A stretch of 21,209 bases of DNA, from NCBI GenBank assembly GCA_964493075.1, contig CAZBNU010000056.1, positions 1 to 21,209 of the forward strand, read 5' to 3'. A program made the position numbers and the translations under genes. A model generated the notes under the pieces. It saw only the letters and a program-made list of their open reading frames with translations, did no database searches and was not told where the DNA came from. This DNA comes from SLFT01 sp964493075. GTDB lineage: Bacteria; Hydrogenedentota; Hydrogenedentia; Hydrogenedentales; CAITNO01. Of this stretch, positions 13,849 through 21,209 are shown in pieces (position 1 is the first letter of the stretch; each line of letters begins with the position of its first letter).

Positions 13849-14562
13849 ATGCAGTTATTGAAAAATTTATATCAGGTTGGCGGGGATTTGAATGGCATCA
13901 CCTGGGCTGGGGTGGATGTCGGCTTTGATGATGGTAACAGTTATATTCTGGATACCGGCCAGGGGCTTATTATGTTTGACTGCGGCTGCGGCGATACCTT
14001 GCAACAGATATTCAGCAATATGGCCTACTGGGGTCTTAAGCCTGAGGATATCCGGTATTGTTTTCTCACCCATTCCCATCTTGATCACGCAGGCGGGGCG
14101 CACTTTCTGAAGGAAATAAAGGTACAGTTGATCGCCCATCGAATCGCGGCGGAAGCCATTGCCGCCGGCGACGAGCGGTGTTGCGGCTACCTATACCACA
14201 AGACATTCACCCCCTGCGAAGTAGATACACCCGTTGAAGATGGCGATGTCGTCGAAGCGTGCGGCATCACCGTGGAAGCCATGCATTTGCCCGGACACAC
14301 CCTGGGCTGCACAGCCTGGTGGTTCACTCATGAAGAGAAACGAATCGTTGTAAGCGGCGACGTTATCGGTACCCTCCTGCGCGGCGATTTCGGATGGGAC
14401 GGTTCCATTGACTTTGACAAACAGGCGTATATGGAATCGCTGAAACGGTTTGCGCACACCGATCCCGATATCATGCTTTCCGGCCACGGCATGAGCCATT
14501 TTTACAAACCGCGACGCCGCATTGAACAAGTGTTGAACGAAGCGCTGATTCAATGGCGTTAA
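13849..14562 (+). CDS. Metallo-beta-lactamase-fold hydrolase
   Basis: This 237-residue protein has all expected metal ligands of the MBL superfamily: HSHLDH (75-80, giving H75, H77, D79, H80), H150 in LPGHTLG, D171 in SGDV and H213 in SGHG. Both zinc sites are thus complete, in the glyoxalase-II-like subgroup. No signal peptide is present, so it acts in the cytoplasm on an ester, thioester or lactone. Its start codon lies 2 bp after the Gfo/Idh stop, indicating translational coupling and a shared pathway; a lactone product of the dehydrogenase would be a sensible substrate, but this is inference. Its stop codon overlaps that of convergent rlmN. Confidence 0.88.
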   Translation: MQLLKNLYQVGGDLNGITWAGVDVGFDDGNSYILDTGQGLIMFDCGCGDTLQQIFSNMAYWGLKPEDIRYCFLTHSHLDHAGGAHFLKEIKVQLIAHRIAAEAIAAGDERCCGYLYHKTFTPCEVDTPVEDGDVVEACGITVEAMHLPGHTLGCTAWWFTHEEKRIVVSGDVIGTLLRGDFGWDGSIDFDKQAYMESLKRFAHTDPDIMLSGHGMSHFYKPRRRIEQVLNEALIQWR

Positions 14563-15626
14563 ATAGAATCGCTCTTTTTCTTTTCCCGCAAAGCACGCAG
14601 TTGTCCACAGGCGGCATTAATATCGCTACCCCGTTCTTTTCGGATCATCGCCTTCACACCAGCAGCATTCAACGCGGCAACAAAGGCTGCAACCCGTTTG
14701 GAAGAGGAGGGAGCAAAGGGCAATTCCTCAACAATATTCCAGGGGATGATGTTCACTACCGCATCAAGTCCCTTCAAAAATGCCGCGAGATCATTCGCTT
14801 GACCAGGGTCGTCGTTGACCTCATGCAGCATGATGTATTCAATGGTGATCTGACGACCGCGCATCTTCTGGTACGCACGCAGTGCATCGTGCAGTTTTGC
14901 AAGGGGATATTTTTTATTCAGGGGAATCAAGTGATCCCGCAAGGCATCCGTTGCAGCATGAAGGGAGATGCTCAGACGCACCTGCCACGGTTCTTCCGCA
15001 AACATTAGAATACCCTTTACATCGCCCACCGTAGAAACCGCGATTTTGCGTGCGCCAATATGAAGCCCAAGCGGGTGCATCAAAAGGTGTATGCTTTTAA
15101 TGAGGGCATCGTAATTCTGAAAAGGCTCGCCCATGCCCATGAATACCACATTTGGCGAAACATCGCGGGGCAATGCCGCTTCGCGACACAACCACAAGGC
15201 CTGCTCCACAATTTCAGCAGGCGACAGATTGCGACGGAAGCCCGCCTGTCCCGTTGCACAAAATTTGCAGCCCAACGCGCATCCGGCCTGGGTTGAAAGA
15301 CAGAAGGTCACATGGTCGCCGTGCCGCAGGAGCACTGACTCAATGGTCTCCCCGTCGTGCAGTTCGAACAACATCTTTACAGTCCCGGCCTGCTCCGAAT
15401 ACTGGCGGTCGGCCACCGTGAGCGCGGCTACCGCAATTTTCTCAGCAATGGAAGCCCGCAACGCTTCAGGCAGATCGGTCATTTTTTCCAGTTCCATGAC
15501 CTGCTTTTTCTGAAGCCACTGAAAGAGTTGTTTGCCGCGCATGAGGGGCAGTTCGAGTTTTTCGGCAATGGCTTCTGGCATCAGGCCCGTCAAGACATCC
15601 CTGGAATCACAATAAGAGCGTGACAT
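14559..15626 (-). CDS. rlmN: Dual-specificity 23S rRNA/tRNA adenine-C2 methyltransferase RlmN
   Basis: This 355-residue radical SAM enzyme should methylate C2 of A2503 in 23S rRNA and A37 of certain tRNAs. The CxxxCxxC cluster motif is C116-C120-C123 (in GCALGCKFCATGQAGF). GMGEP (164-168), STVG (198-201) and the C-terminal SDINAACGQL (334-343) follow. C340 is the expected methyl-carrying cysteine, so it is complete and of RlmN rather than Cfr character by length and termini, although the two share these cysteines. AGGAAA precedes the ATG by about 7 nt. It lies 14 bp downstream of the Tat-exported Gfo/Idh gene on the same strand, a likely chance operon. Confidence 0.94.
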   Translation of the reverse strand: MSRSYCDSRDVLTGLMPEAIAEKLELPLMRGKQLFQWLQKKQVMELEKMTDLPEALRASIAEKIAVAALTVADRQYSEQAGTVKMLFELHDGETIESVLLRHGDHVTFCLSTQAGCALGCKFCATGQAGFRRNLSPAEIVEQALWLCREAALPRDVSPNVVFMGMGEPFQNYDALIKSIHLLMHPLGLHIGARKIAVSTVGDVKGILMFAEEPWQVRLSISLHAATDALRDHLIPLNKKYPLAKLHDALRAYQKMRGRQITIEYIMLHEVNDDPGQANDLAAFLKGLDAVVNIIPWNIVEELPFAPSSSKRVAAFVAALNAAGVKAMIRKERGSDINAACGQLRALREKKKSDSI

Positions 15627-15640
15627 CGTTGTTTCCTGAC

Positions 15641-16852
15641 TTATGCTGTCAATCCGGTTAAATCCGCTTCTATACGCCTGTTTTCCTGCATCAATGCTTC
15701 CCAGGTCATGGTGCCATTTTTAGCGGCGGCCTCGCGCCCCAGGATAACAGCAAGATTAGCATTGATGGACGGTTCAAGGGTGGCATTGTCGTATACGCCG
15801 CCGACAATATCCCTGTGGAATGCGGCGATATTACGCAACGCCCCCTGAGGATAAAGGTCTACCACCTGCCCACCCTCATAAGGTTCTTTTCCTCCGTGTA
15901 ATTTCACATGCCCCGCATAGCCAGTCTCCAGATAACCTGTCTGCCCGAAAGCGGTACAATCACATACAAAGCCGTGTTCGTTCTTCAGATGCTCACCACG
16001 GTGATTGAGAATCAGCCCATCCTTAAACTGGTAGGTAAGGGAATACACATCGTTGGCGTCGCCATGTGGGTCTTGCCGCACCACCCGTGCCGAACCCATA
16101 GCGCTTTCCGGCGTGTCCTGTGCCATCCACAGGGCAACATCCACCGCGTGAATTCCGGCGTTGACCAGATAGCCGCCCCCCAGGGCAATATCGTTCACCC
16201 AGGTCAAGTGCTGCAGGCGGTCCTCAACCGTATCGCCAAGGGGTGGATCCGGAAACGCCTCATCCGTGTAAATGCTGCTGAGTAACCCCACTTTTCCAAT
16301 GTCGCCGCGATGCAGGCGCCTGATGCCCTCGATATAAAATGGGTCGGTTCGCGTCTGAAAATCCACCAGAAAAACCTTCCCAATATCCCGAGCCTTTTCC
16401 CCTGCCGCCAGTACAGTCTTCGTGCCGGGAACATCACAGGCCACAGGCTTCGCCATATACACATGGCATCCTTTTTCCACCGAGGCCTTGGCGTGTTCAG
16501 GAAAGCAATAGGGCGGCGTTTCAAGAAACATGGCGTCCACACCTGCATCAAGCAGCCGCTGATACCCCAGAAGTCCGCTGAAGCAACGGTCCTGGGACAC
16601 CGACAACCACTGCCCAACGTTCTTTGAAACCTTCGGAAAATAATCCGCCACACCGGTGATCTGATACCCCCCGTGATTCTGCACCATCTGCGCAATCATG
16701 CGTCCACGCCCCCCAAGCCCGACAACCCCCGCCGTAACCTTACTGTTGGCTTCAGACCCCAACGCTGTCCGCGTTGCCATGATTGAAAAGGCAGTCGCAG
16801 CGCCCAAAAATCCACGCCGTGAAACGCCCTGTTTTTCTGCATTCACTGTCAT
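15641..16852 (-). CDS. Tat-exported Gfo/Idh/MocA-like oxidoreductase with altered EKP motif
   Basis: This 403-residue protein starts with a twin-arginine signal (SRRGFLGAA at 11-19, hydrophobic core to about 31) and so should be exported folded with its cofactor. The Rossmann motif is GLGGRG (45-50). The usual EKP motif reads AKP here (134-136), keeping K135 but losing the glutamate. The second motif, usually D-I-G-x-H, reads NAGIHAVD (231-238), with N231 in place of the aspartate and H235 retained. Exported Gfo/Idh relatives include redox-neutral glycosidases such as GH109, so it may be a sugar-processing enzyme with bound NAD rather than a free-cofactor dehydrogenase. The ATG at 16852 is chosen for GGAAG 7 nt upstream and the correct signal length; an upstream in-frame start would overlap the lipoprotein. 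Confidence 0.85.
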   Translation of the reverse strand: MTVNAEKQGVSRRGFLGAATAFSIMATRTALGSEANSKVTAGVVGLGGRGRMIAQMVQNHGGYQITGVADYFPKVSKNVGQWLSVSQDRCFSGLLGYQRLLDAGVDAMFLETPPYCFPEHAKASVEKGCHVYMAKPVACDVPGTKTVLAAGEKARDIGKVFLVDFQTRTDPFYIEGIRRLHRGDIGKVGLLSSIYTDEAFPDPPLGDTVEDRLQHLTWVNDIALGGGYLVNAGIHAVDVALWMAQDTPESAMGSARVVRQDPHGDANDVYSLTYQFKDGLILNHRGEHLKNEHGFVCDCTAFGQTGYLETGYAGHVKLHGGKEPYEGGQVVDLYPQGALRNIAAFHRDIVGGVYDNATLEPSINANLAVILGREAAAKNGTMTWEALMQENRRIEADLTGLTA

Positions 16853-16888
16853 AACGGTCTTCCTTTCATCAAAACCCAGCACGCAGTC

Positions 16889-16923
16889 CCAATTATCAAT
16901 TATCAATTGTCAATTGTCAATTC
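16889..16923. repeat. Tandem heptanucleotide repeat TCAATTR
   Basis: Five consecutive 7-bp units run CCAATTA, TCAATTA, TCAATTG, TCAATTG, TCAATTC. The copies change from A- to G-ended in the middle, which creates CAATTG palindromes. The repeat covers the final codons and the stop (TCA at 16903-16905 on this strand, TGA on the minus strand) of the lipoprotein gene and the start of the 50-bp gap to the Gfo/Idh gene. Slippage here would alter the lipoprotein C-terminus. Confidence 0.85.
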
Positions 16924-17784
16924 CTCAACCGCCGGTCCTTCACCGGCAAAAATATCCACACGCAGAAATCCCCGGTAAGCAAGCGCATCCGCCTTGCCGG
17001 ACACATCAAATGTACTATCCTCCACCGGCGCATTCACATCCACCTTGCGCATGGTAAAACGCATCCAGGCATCCTCGCCCGGAAACGAAGTTTCTATCTG
17101 TGTGGGATACCTTATGCCCTCCTGCTCATGATAGTCAGCCTTGAGGGTGTGTGCAATCACATTGCCTTCACGATCAAGCAACTGGCTTTCCAGAATCACC
17201 CAGGGCATGCCCTGAACCAGCAAGGTGCGCTTCAACCGCAGTTTCGGGTCCCGTGTCCAGATTTCCAGGGTGGCCGTTTGTGATGCTTCGTCATAGACGC
17301 TGATACGAATCAGGTTATCCTGCAACTCCGCCCAGGGCTCCGGTGTAAACATTTCACGCACAATATCCGCAGAAGTCAGGGTGTTGAACGCCTCCGCTCC
17401 GAGTCGAAGACAATATTCGCGGCGCGTTGGAAATTCCAGAAGGAAAGAATCGTTGGTATACGTTAACTCGATAATGCGCGTACCATATCGGCGGCCAATC
17501 ACGTATAGGTTATGGGGATAACGAAAATGCAACACGCTTTCCCGCGAAATCTGTGTGGCCTCCACCTCGGGAATCTTGATGACAGCAGTGCCTGTAGCGC
17601 GAAAGGAGGTCATCGCCTTTTCATTTTCCTCGATCCCGTTAATTATTTCAGCAACCTCTGGCGTGCCAGGCGGCAGAGGCAAGGGTTGCAGCCTGTCGCC
17701 CAGATGCACACACCCCGTGCAACAGACGGCAACAGCAAGCAGCCCTAAAGTAAAAACATTCTTATTTTGTGACAGGCGCATCAT
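16903..17784 (-). CDS. Outer-membrane-type lipoprotein, LolA/LolB-like or DUF4292-like
   Basis: This 293-residue protein has a lipoprotein signal: basic MMRLSQNKN, a hydrophobic stretch and a cysteine-rich lipobox CCTGC, with C25 the likely lipidated residue. The following VHLGDR lacks aspartate at +2, so outer-membrane sorting is plausible in a Gram-negative cell. The mature part is mostly beta-strand with alternating hydrophobic residues (FRATGTAVIKI, RIIELTYTNDSFLLEF, TATLEIWTRD, RFTMRKVDVN), consistent with the LolA/LolB-like half-barrel seen in DUF4292 proteins that handle lipid. No catalytic residues stand out. ATG 17784 is preferred; GTG 17790 and ATG 17781 are alternatives and no strong Shine-Dalgarno is visible. 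The C-terminal residues LTIDN are encoded by a tandem repeat. Confidence 0.72.
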   Translation of the reverse strand: MMRLSQNKNVFTLGLLAVAVCCTGCVHLGDRLQPLPLPPGTPEVAEIINGIEENEKAMTSFRATGTAVIKIPEVEATQISRESVLHFRYPHNLYVIGRRYGTRIIELTYTNDSFLLEFPTRREYCLRLGAEAFNTLTSADIVREMFTPEPWAELQDNLIRISVYDEASQTATLEIWTRDPKLRLKRTLLVQGMPWVILESQLLDREGNVIAHTLKADYHEQEGIRYPTQIETSFPGEDAWMRFTMRKVDVNAPVEDSTFDVSGKADALAYRGFLRVDIFAGEGPAVEELTIDN

Positions 17785-18103
17785 GATCACTTTACTTTCG
17801 TATCCATCCGGGCGCTGCCCGCAAGGCAGTGTTTTATGTTTTCGAAAACCAAATCACTTTACCATAACACGACAAAGCATACATAATAAGATAAAGACGT
17901 TTATTGCACTATCGCACATGGAATATTCTCACCACTGCCCTTCTCCGCTATTTACAGGTGTTTTTGATATACCTATTTTATGATGTATACTTCTGGGGTT
18001 TTCGGGCTAAACATTCTCGGAAATACCTGCATGGCGTTACAGCGTCGAGAATAATGGTCTTTCACTAATCGGAATCAAGAAGTCCTCTTGAGGCAGGAAC
18101 ACT
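17785..18103. other. Divergent intergenic region with palindromes, 319 bp
   Basis: No gene is supported. Beside the rightward promoter at 17964-17991, it contains a perfect 12-bp palindrome GTTTTCGAAAAC (17838-17849), a hairpin CGGGC-GCT-GCCCG (17809-17821) in the lipoprotein leader, an inverted repeat ATTCTCG/CGAGAAT (18013-18019 and 18046-18052) and TCAAGA/TCTTGA (18075-18080 and 18086-18091) in the ComEA leader. No clear leftward promoter was found. Confidence 0.6.
17964..17991 (+). promoter_or_regulatory. Probable promoter of the ComEA-like operon
   Basis: TTGATA (17964-17969, 5 of 6) and TATACT (17986-17991, 5 of 6) are separated by 16 nt. An overlapping alternative, TTTACA (17951-17956), 17 nt, TATTTT (17974-17979), lies just upstream. 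Transcription from the first would begin near 17998, leaving a leader of about 105 nt. Confidence 0.55.
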
Positions 18104-18907
18104 ATGAGCCGTTCAACGCTATTTCTTGCAACCATCACCCTGATATGTGGGGCTGCACTGGGATGGACCGGTGCTCTCATCTTAGGTCAATTTTGGGCTG
18201 CACCGCAAGCGGAAGAAAGTCACACCGTCGCAACGTCCCCCACATCACCTTCCGACACAAATCAATCAACCAAGTTGACTCCTGATTCCAGTACTGGCGA
18301 TATGGTTCCCACGTTGCCTGTTGCATCCCCCGAACGGCCTGTATCGCAGATCGCGGTAAGTGTAAACGGCGCAGTAAGACGTCCCGGGGTCTATACCTTT
18401 AACGAGGGAGAACGCGTGAAACACGGCATCAGAGCCGCGGGCGGCACTACAGAGGAGGCTGACCTGAGCGACATTAACATTGCAGCCCGGCTGACAGACA
18501 ACACTTCCCTGTATATCCCTTTCCAAATGTTTCGTCATCAGGAGGGACAATCCCTGATGGCACGACGCACCCAAACCGCCACAGAAAGCAATCCGGCAAG
18601 ATATACCCGTAGCGGCTGGGCACAGACTATACAGCCCGCCACAATTGCCCAGCAGGATACTACGCAGGATAGTACGAAGCAGCAGGCAATTCCCCCTGCT
18701 GCGACCACTTCCTCCGGGCTGATTAACCTGAATACTGCTACCTTGGAGGAATTACAAAAACTACCCGGAATTGGCCCAAAAACTGCAGAAAAGATAGATG
18801 CCTACCGTAAGGGGCAACCATTCCAGACCATTGAGCAACTTGAGGCTGTCAGCGGCATCGGCCCAAAGACCATGGAATCGGTACGCAACCTGATCACTGT
18901 GAATTAA
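18104..18907 (+). CDS. comEA: ComEA-like DNA-binding protein with SLBB and helix-hairpin-helix domains
   Basis: This 267-residue protein is probably an extracytoplasmic DNA receptor for natural transformation. An N-terminal signal anchor (about 5-30) is followed by a Ser/Thr/Pro-rich linker, then an SLBB domain (about 82-140, VSVNGAVRRPGVYTF). A second Gln/Thr-rich linker (about 145-203) leads to a C-terminal double helix-hairpin-helix region (206-267) with two hairpins, PGIGPKTA (221-228) and VSGIGPKT (249-256), that bind DNA backbone. SLBB plus HhH is the layout of Firmicutes ComEA, whereas many proteobacterial ComEA proteins are short and lack SLBB. AGGA (18095-18098) lies 5 nt before the ATG. 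No comEC is visible, so competence is an inference. The next gene starts 45 bp downstream in the same frame. Confidence 0.85.
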   Translation: MSRSTLFLATITLICGAALGWTGALILGQFWAAPQAEESHTVATSPTSPSDTNQSTKLTPDSSTGDMVPTLPVASPERPVSQIAVSVNGAVRRPGVYTFNEGERVKHGIRAAGGTTEEADLSDINIAARLTDNTSLYIPFQMFRHQEGQSLMARRTQTATESNPARYTRSGWAQTIQPATIAQQDTTQDSTKQQAIPPAATTSSGLINLNTATLEELQKLPGIGPKTAEKIDAYRKGQPFQTIEQLEAVSGIGPKTMESVRNLITVN

Positions 18908-18952
18908 GCCCATCTATGGATTATTTTAACGCGCCAACAGGTTTATTATACT

Positions 18953-21209
18953 GTGAAAGATAAACAAATCTATACCAGGCACCTAGAAACAAGCGGAGCC
19001 TATTTAGGCGTTCTGATTGTGGCCCTGTTTATGCTTTTCCGGCAGCCTTTACAGGAAAGCATACTCACTGAATCCGATACAGCGGTTGCAGCGTCACATT
19101 CTGATACTTCGGATGCGCCCCAGGCGCCTCAGACATCATTCACCAAGTCAAAACATGTACTTAGGGATGATGCTCACCTTCGTGCCAACAAAAACAAAGT
19201 CTCGGCGGAAAAAAAACTCAAACAACACCCCTGCATGAACATGCCTATTGCAGAGTTACTGGACTTGCTGGTGGCGGATGATGATATCGCTGCCTTGTGG
19301 GGTACTGCCGCCCTGTCATTGCGGCAAGAAGAAGCAGCACCATTCATAGAAGACATGCTGCTCCACGGAAGCCCGTGGGAACAGTACAGTCTCGCCAGAA
19401 GATTGAAGGATGCCCGCCCCGAACATTACCGGGAAGCGCTCATGACGCTGGTTCTCTCCGAAGAAACCCATCCCCAAGCCAGGGTTGGCGCATGTTATGC
19501 ACTGTCCAATGTGCCTCTGGACGCCACTTCCGCAAAAGAAATTCTGGTCTCTGCCAGAAATGCAGCATCTTCCATTCACCGCCAGACCGCCTTGATTGCG
19601 CTTTCACAGGCAGACCTGTCATATCAGGAAAACGCACTAAAACAATTTGTGAAACAGGATGATCCGCTGACCAGTCTCTATGCGGCGCGCCTTCTTCTCG
19701 AGCGTGGGAAAGCAATTGATCGCACCCACGTCCTTTCACTTGCATCACACCCCGACCACATCGTTCGTCAGGAAGCCTATGGGGTATTGGGCTGCTACGA
19801 CGCCCCTGCAATTACCGGATTTCTTCAGAAAGTAGTCGTGACCGAAACAAACCTGTCAGCGGCCCGTGCAGCCCGCATGGCATTGCGCCTGCAAAAACTC
19901 GCCGAAGATGTACCGCAGGAAGAGGCGGCTCTTGCACTGCTGGACACTGATGACGACCTGGAATGCTGGCAGGGAATTCAGTGTGCCCTACGGCGTGAGA
20001 GGGATGTGGGACACAAAGCACTAGCGTTGTTGGCACAATCTGATTCCCCCCTCGCTGAAATGGCACTGGCACAATTGTATGCAGGCGTATTACAAGGCTC
20101 ACAGGATATACCAGAACCTTCCTATCCCGGAAACAAACACTTTACCTCAATCCACGAAAGCATGGCATCTTACAATGTGGTGCTACACAATACCCAGCCA
20201 TCCCTCCCCAAAATCAATGAGACTGCTGCCGCCACTTTCGCACAGGCCACCATTCTTGAGGATATTGGTGTCCAACCGGTGAACCACGCTTATAACCCGC
20301 TTACAAAGCGCGGATTTCTGCGGCAACAGGGATTTGGCGGTTCCGCATATCTTTATGTGGACAGCCTCCTTGCAGACCTTCATACCCTATGCGGGCAGAC
20401 AAAGCTCTCTGATTCTGACCTCTATGATGCATGGACATTGACCGGGCGCATTTTCCATGTATTGCAGGACATGGCCAGTCCGCTCCATGTATTCAGTGTG
20501 TGGCATGTATTGAACGGTTGCCATTTTGAACTCTACTGGTATCCCCGCACAGACGAGGCGTTGCAATTGGTAAATGCCTGGGATGTGGAACCCACCACCC
20601 TCCCCCAGATTCCCGTAGCCGCGCTACAGGCACTGGATAGCCAGACGCGCACTGCGCTGGAAAAGCAAATCGCCTCACTTCCAAACACGCTTGCCGCCTA
20701 CCAGGATGCCCTGGCGTGGTCTGCCTATTACCGTGCCTCTTTCTGGGGCGAAATCCGGTACTTGGAAGAGGCCGCCACCACACAAACAACAGAAAGCCAA
20801 TTCGACGACCAGGAAACAGGGGCGCTCCCCAATACACTGGCGCTGATGTTTGAAGACAACATCCGATATCATCCTTCATGGTGGAATGATTACTTTGAGA
20901 TCACCGACCGCATGGGCAACAGCTTCGTCTGGAACCGCCTGTTTGCGCTGGACGACTGGCGGCCCTGTCCCAATCCACGCAAGCAACGCCTCACTGAAGG
21001 CCACACATCAACCCCTGTTATTCTGGACAACGGCGATAGGTCTCTCCGCATCACAGGCCGTTTCTATTTCACACACAAAGGTAGTAAAACTCCTTACTGC
21101 CATCCATACGCCTATCCCGACGGAACCCCAATGACAGAACATCTTGTGCAATATTATGGCGCAAGCCTTTTTCCGGTTATGGTCGCCTATGGCGGTGGCT
21201 GGCTTGCGG
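18953..21209 (+). CDS. Membrane-anchored HEAT-repeat protein with zinc phospholipase C/P1-like domain (partial)
   Basis: At least 752 codons are open and the window ends before a stop. After a GTG start, with AGG about 12 nt upstream, a single hydrophobic helix (about 17-29) anchors the protein, with the rest probably outside the cytoplasm. Residues about 100-380 are alpha-helical HEAT-like repeats (recurring patterns such as HPQARVGACYALS and HIVRQEAYGVLG). From about 395 a metal-binding region resembles the zinc-dependent phospholipase C / P1 nuclease fold: NHAYNPLTKRGF (444-455), then TGRIFHVLQDMASPLHV (497-513) with H502, D506 and H512, and HFEL (524-527). This is a family-level match by motif; phospholipase or nuclease activity is not shown. 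About 180 further residues contain an uncharacterised region. It probably shares a transcript with the ComEA-like gene. Confidence 0.7.
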   Translation, partial: MKDKQIYTRHLETSGAYLGVLIVALFMLFRQPLQESILTESDTAVAASHSDTSDAPQAPQTSFTKSKHVLRDDAHLRANKNKVSAEKKLKQHPCMNMPIAELLDLLVADDDIAALWGTAALSLRQEEAAPFIEDMLLHGSPWEQYSLARRLKDARPEHYREALMTLVLSEETHPQARVGACYALSNVPLDATSAKEILVSARNAASSIHRQTALIALSQADLSYQENALKQFVKQDDPLTSLYAARLLLERGKAIDRTHVLSLASHPDHIVRQEAYGVLGCYDAPAITGFLQKVVVTETNLSAARAARMALRLQKLAEDVPQEEAALALLDTDDDLECWQGIQCALRRERDVGHKALALLAQSDSPLAEMALAQLYAGVLQGSQDIPEPSYPGNKHFTSIHESMASYNVVLHNTQPSLPKINETAAATFAQATILEDIGVQPVNHAYNPLTKRGFLRQQGFGGSAYLYVDSLLADLHTLCGQTKLSDSDLYDAWTLTGRIFHVLQDMASPLHVFSVWHVLNGCHFELYWYPRTDEALQLVNAWDVEPTTLPQIPVAALQALDSQTRTALEKQIASLPNTLAAYQDALAWSAYYRASFWGEIRYLEEAATTQTTESQFDDQETGALPNTLALMFEDNIRYHPSWWNDYFEITDRMGNSFVWNRLFALDDWRPCPNPRKQRLTEGHTSTPVILDNGDRSLRITGRFYFTHKGSKTPYCHPYAYPDGTPMTEHLVQYYGASLFPVMVAYGGGWLA

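Noticed and set aside
18916..18963. 15-codon frame between the ComEA-like gene and the HEAT gene
   Set aside because: No ribosome site and no similarity; it overlaps the GTG start in another frame.

Overview
The window is about 21.2 kb of bacterial chromosome with dense, intron-free genes, Shine-Dalgarno sites and intrinsic terminators. It carries the universal rplU-rpmA-obg cluster and rlmN. Around these lie three Gfo/Idh/MocA oxidoreductases, a xylose-isomerase-like TIM barrel, a ThuA-like protein, a Tat-exported clan GH-A glycosidase, an O-antigen-ligase-type membrane protein and a diderm-style lipoprotein. This richness in Gfo/Idh, ThuA and TIM-barrel sugar enzymes with Tat signals suggests a Gram-negative saccharolytic lineage such as Lentisphaerae, Planctomycetes or Hydrogenedentota. 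That placement is inference; no rRNA or tRNA gene is present to settle it.

Layout. 1-2400 (+): a leader with a dyad, a Gfo/Idh dehydrogenase and a TIM-barrel sugar isomerase/epimerase, closed by a strong terminator. 2505-4336 (+): a small three-helix membrane protein and an FprA-type ferredoxin/adrenodoxin-NADP reductase. 4430-6099 (+): a probable promoter, then nadX (aspartate dehydrogenase), rplU and rpmA, ended by a textbook terminator. 6119-8600 (+): obg, whose start site appears to use a hairpin between Shine-Dalgarno and AUG, then a polytopic membrane protein overlapping a small winged-helix regulator. 8602-11759 (-): an O-antigen ligase-like protein followed by a Tat-dependent glycosidase. 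11760-12051: a divergent intergenic region holding a 97-bp element made of two identical inverted REP-like units with GTAG heads. 12052-14562 (+): a tight ThuA-like / Gfo-Idh / metallo-beta-lactamase-fold operon. 14559-17784 (-): lipoprotein, Tat-exported Gfo/Idh and rlmN, with a heptanucleotide repeat at the lipoprotein/Gfo-Idh junction. 17785-18103: divergent regulatory region. 18104-end (+): a ComEA-like SLBB+HhH protein and a large membrane-anchored HEAT-repeat protein with a zinc-phospholipase-C/P1-like domain, cut by the window edge.

Functionally the housekeeping core (ribosomal proteins, Obg, RlmN, NAD precursor synthesis) sits among carbohydrate modules. Two of these, dehydrogenase + TIM barrel and ThuA + dehydrogenase + hydrolase, look like oxidised (keto-) sugar pathways. 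The least ordinary features are the REP-pair element, the structured obg translation start, the ThuA/Gfo-Idh/MBL operon, and the exported Gfo/Idh protein with altered catalytic motifs. I did not find a defence system, prophage, integron, CRISPR array or insertion sequence.
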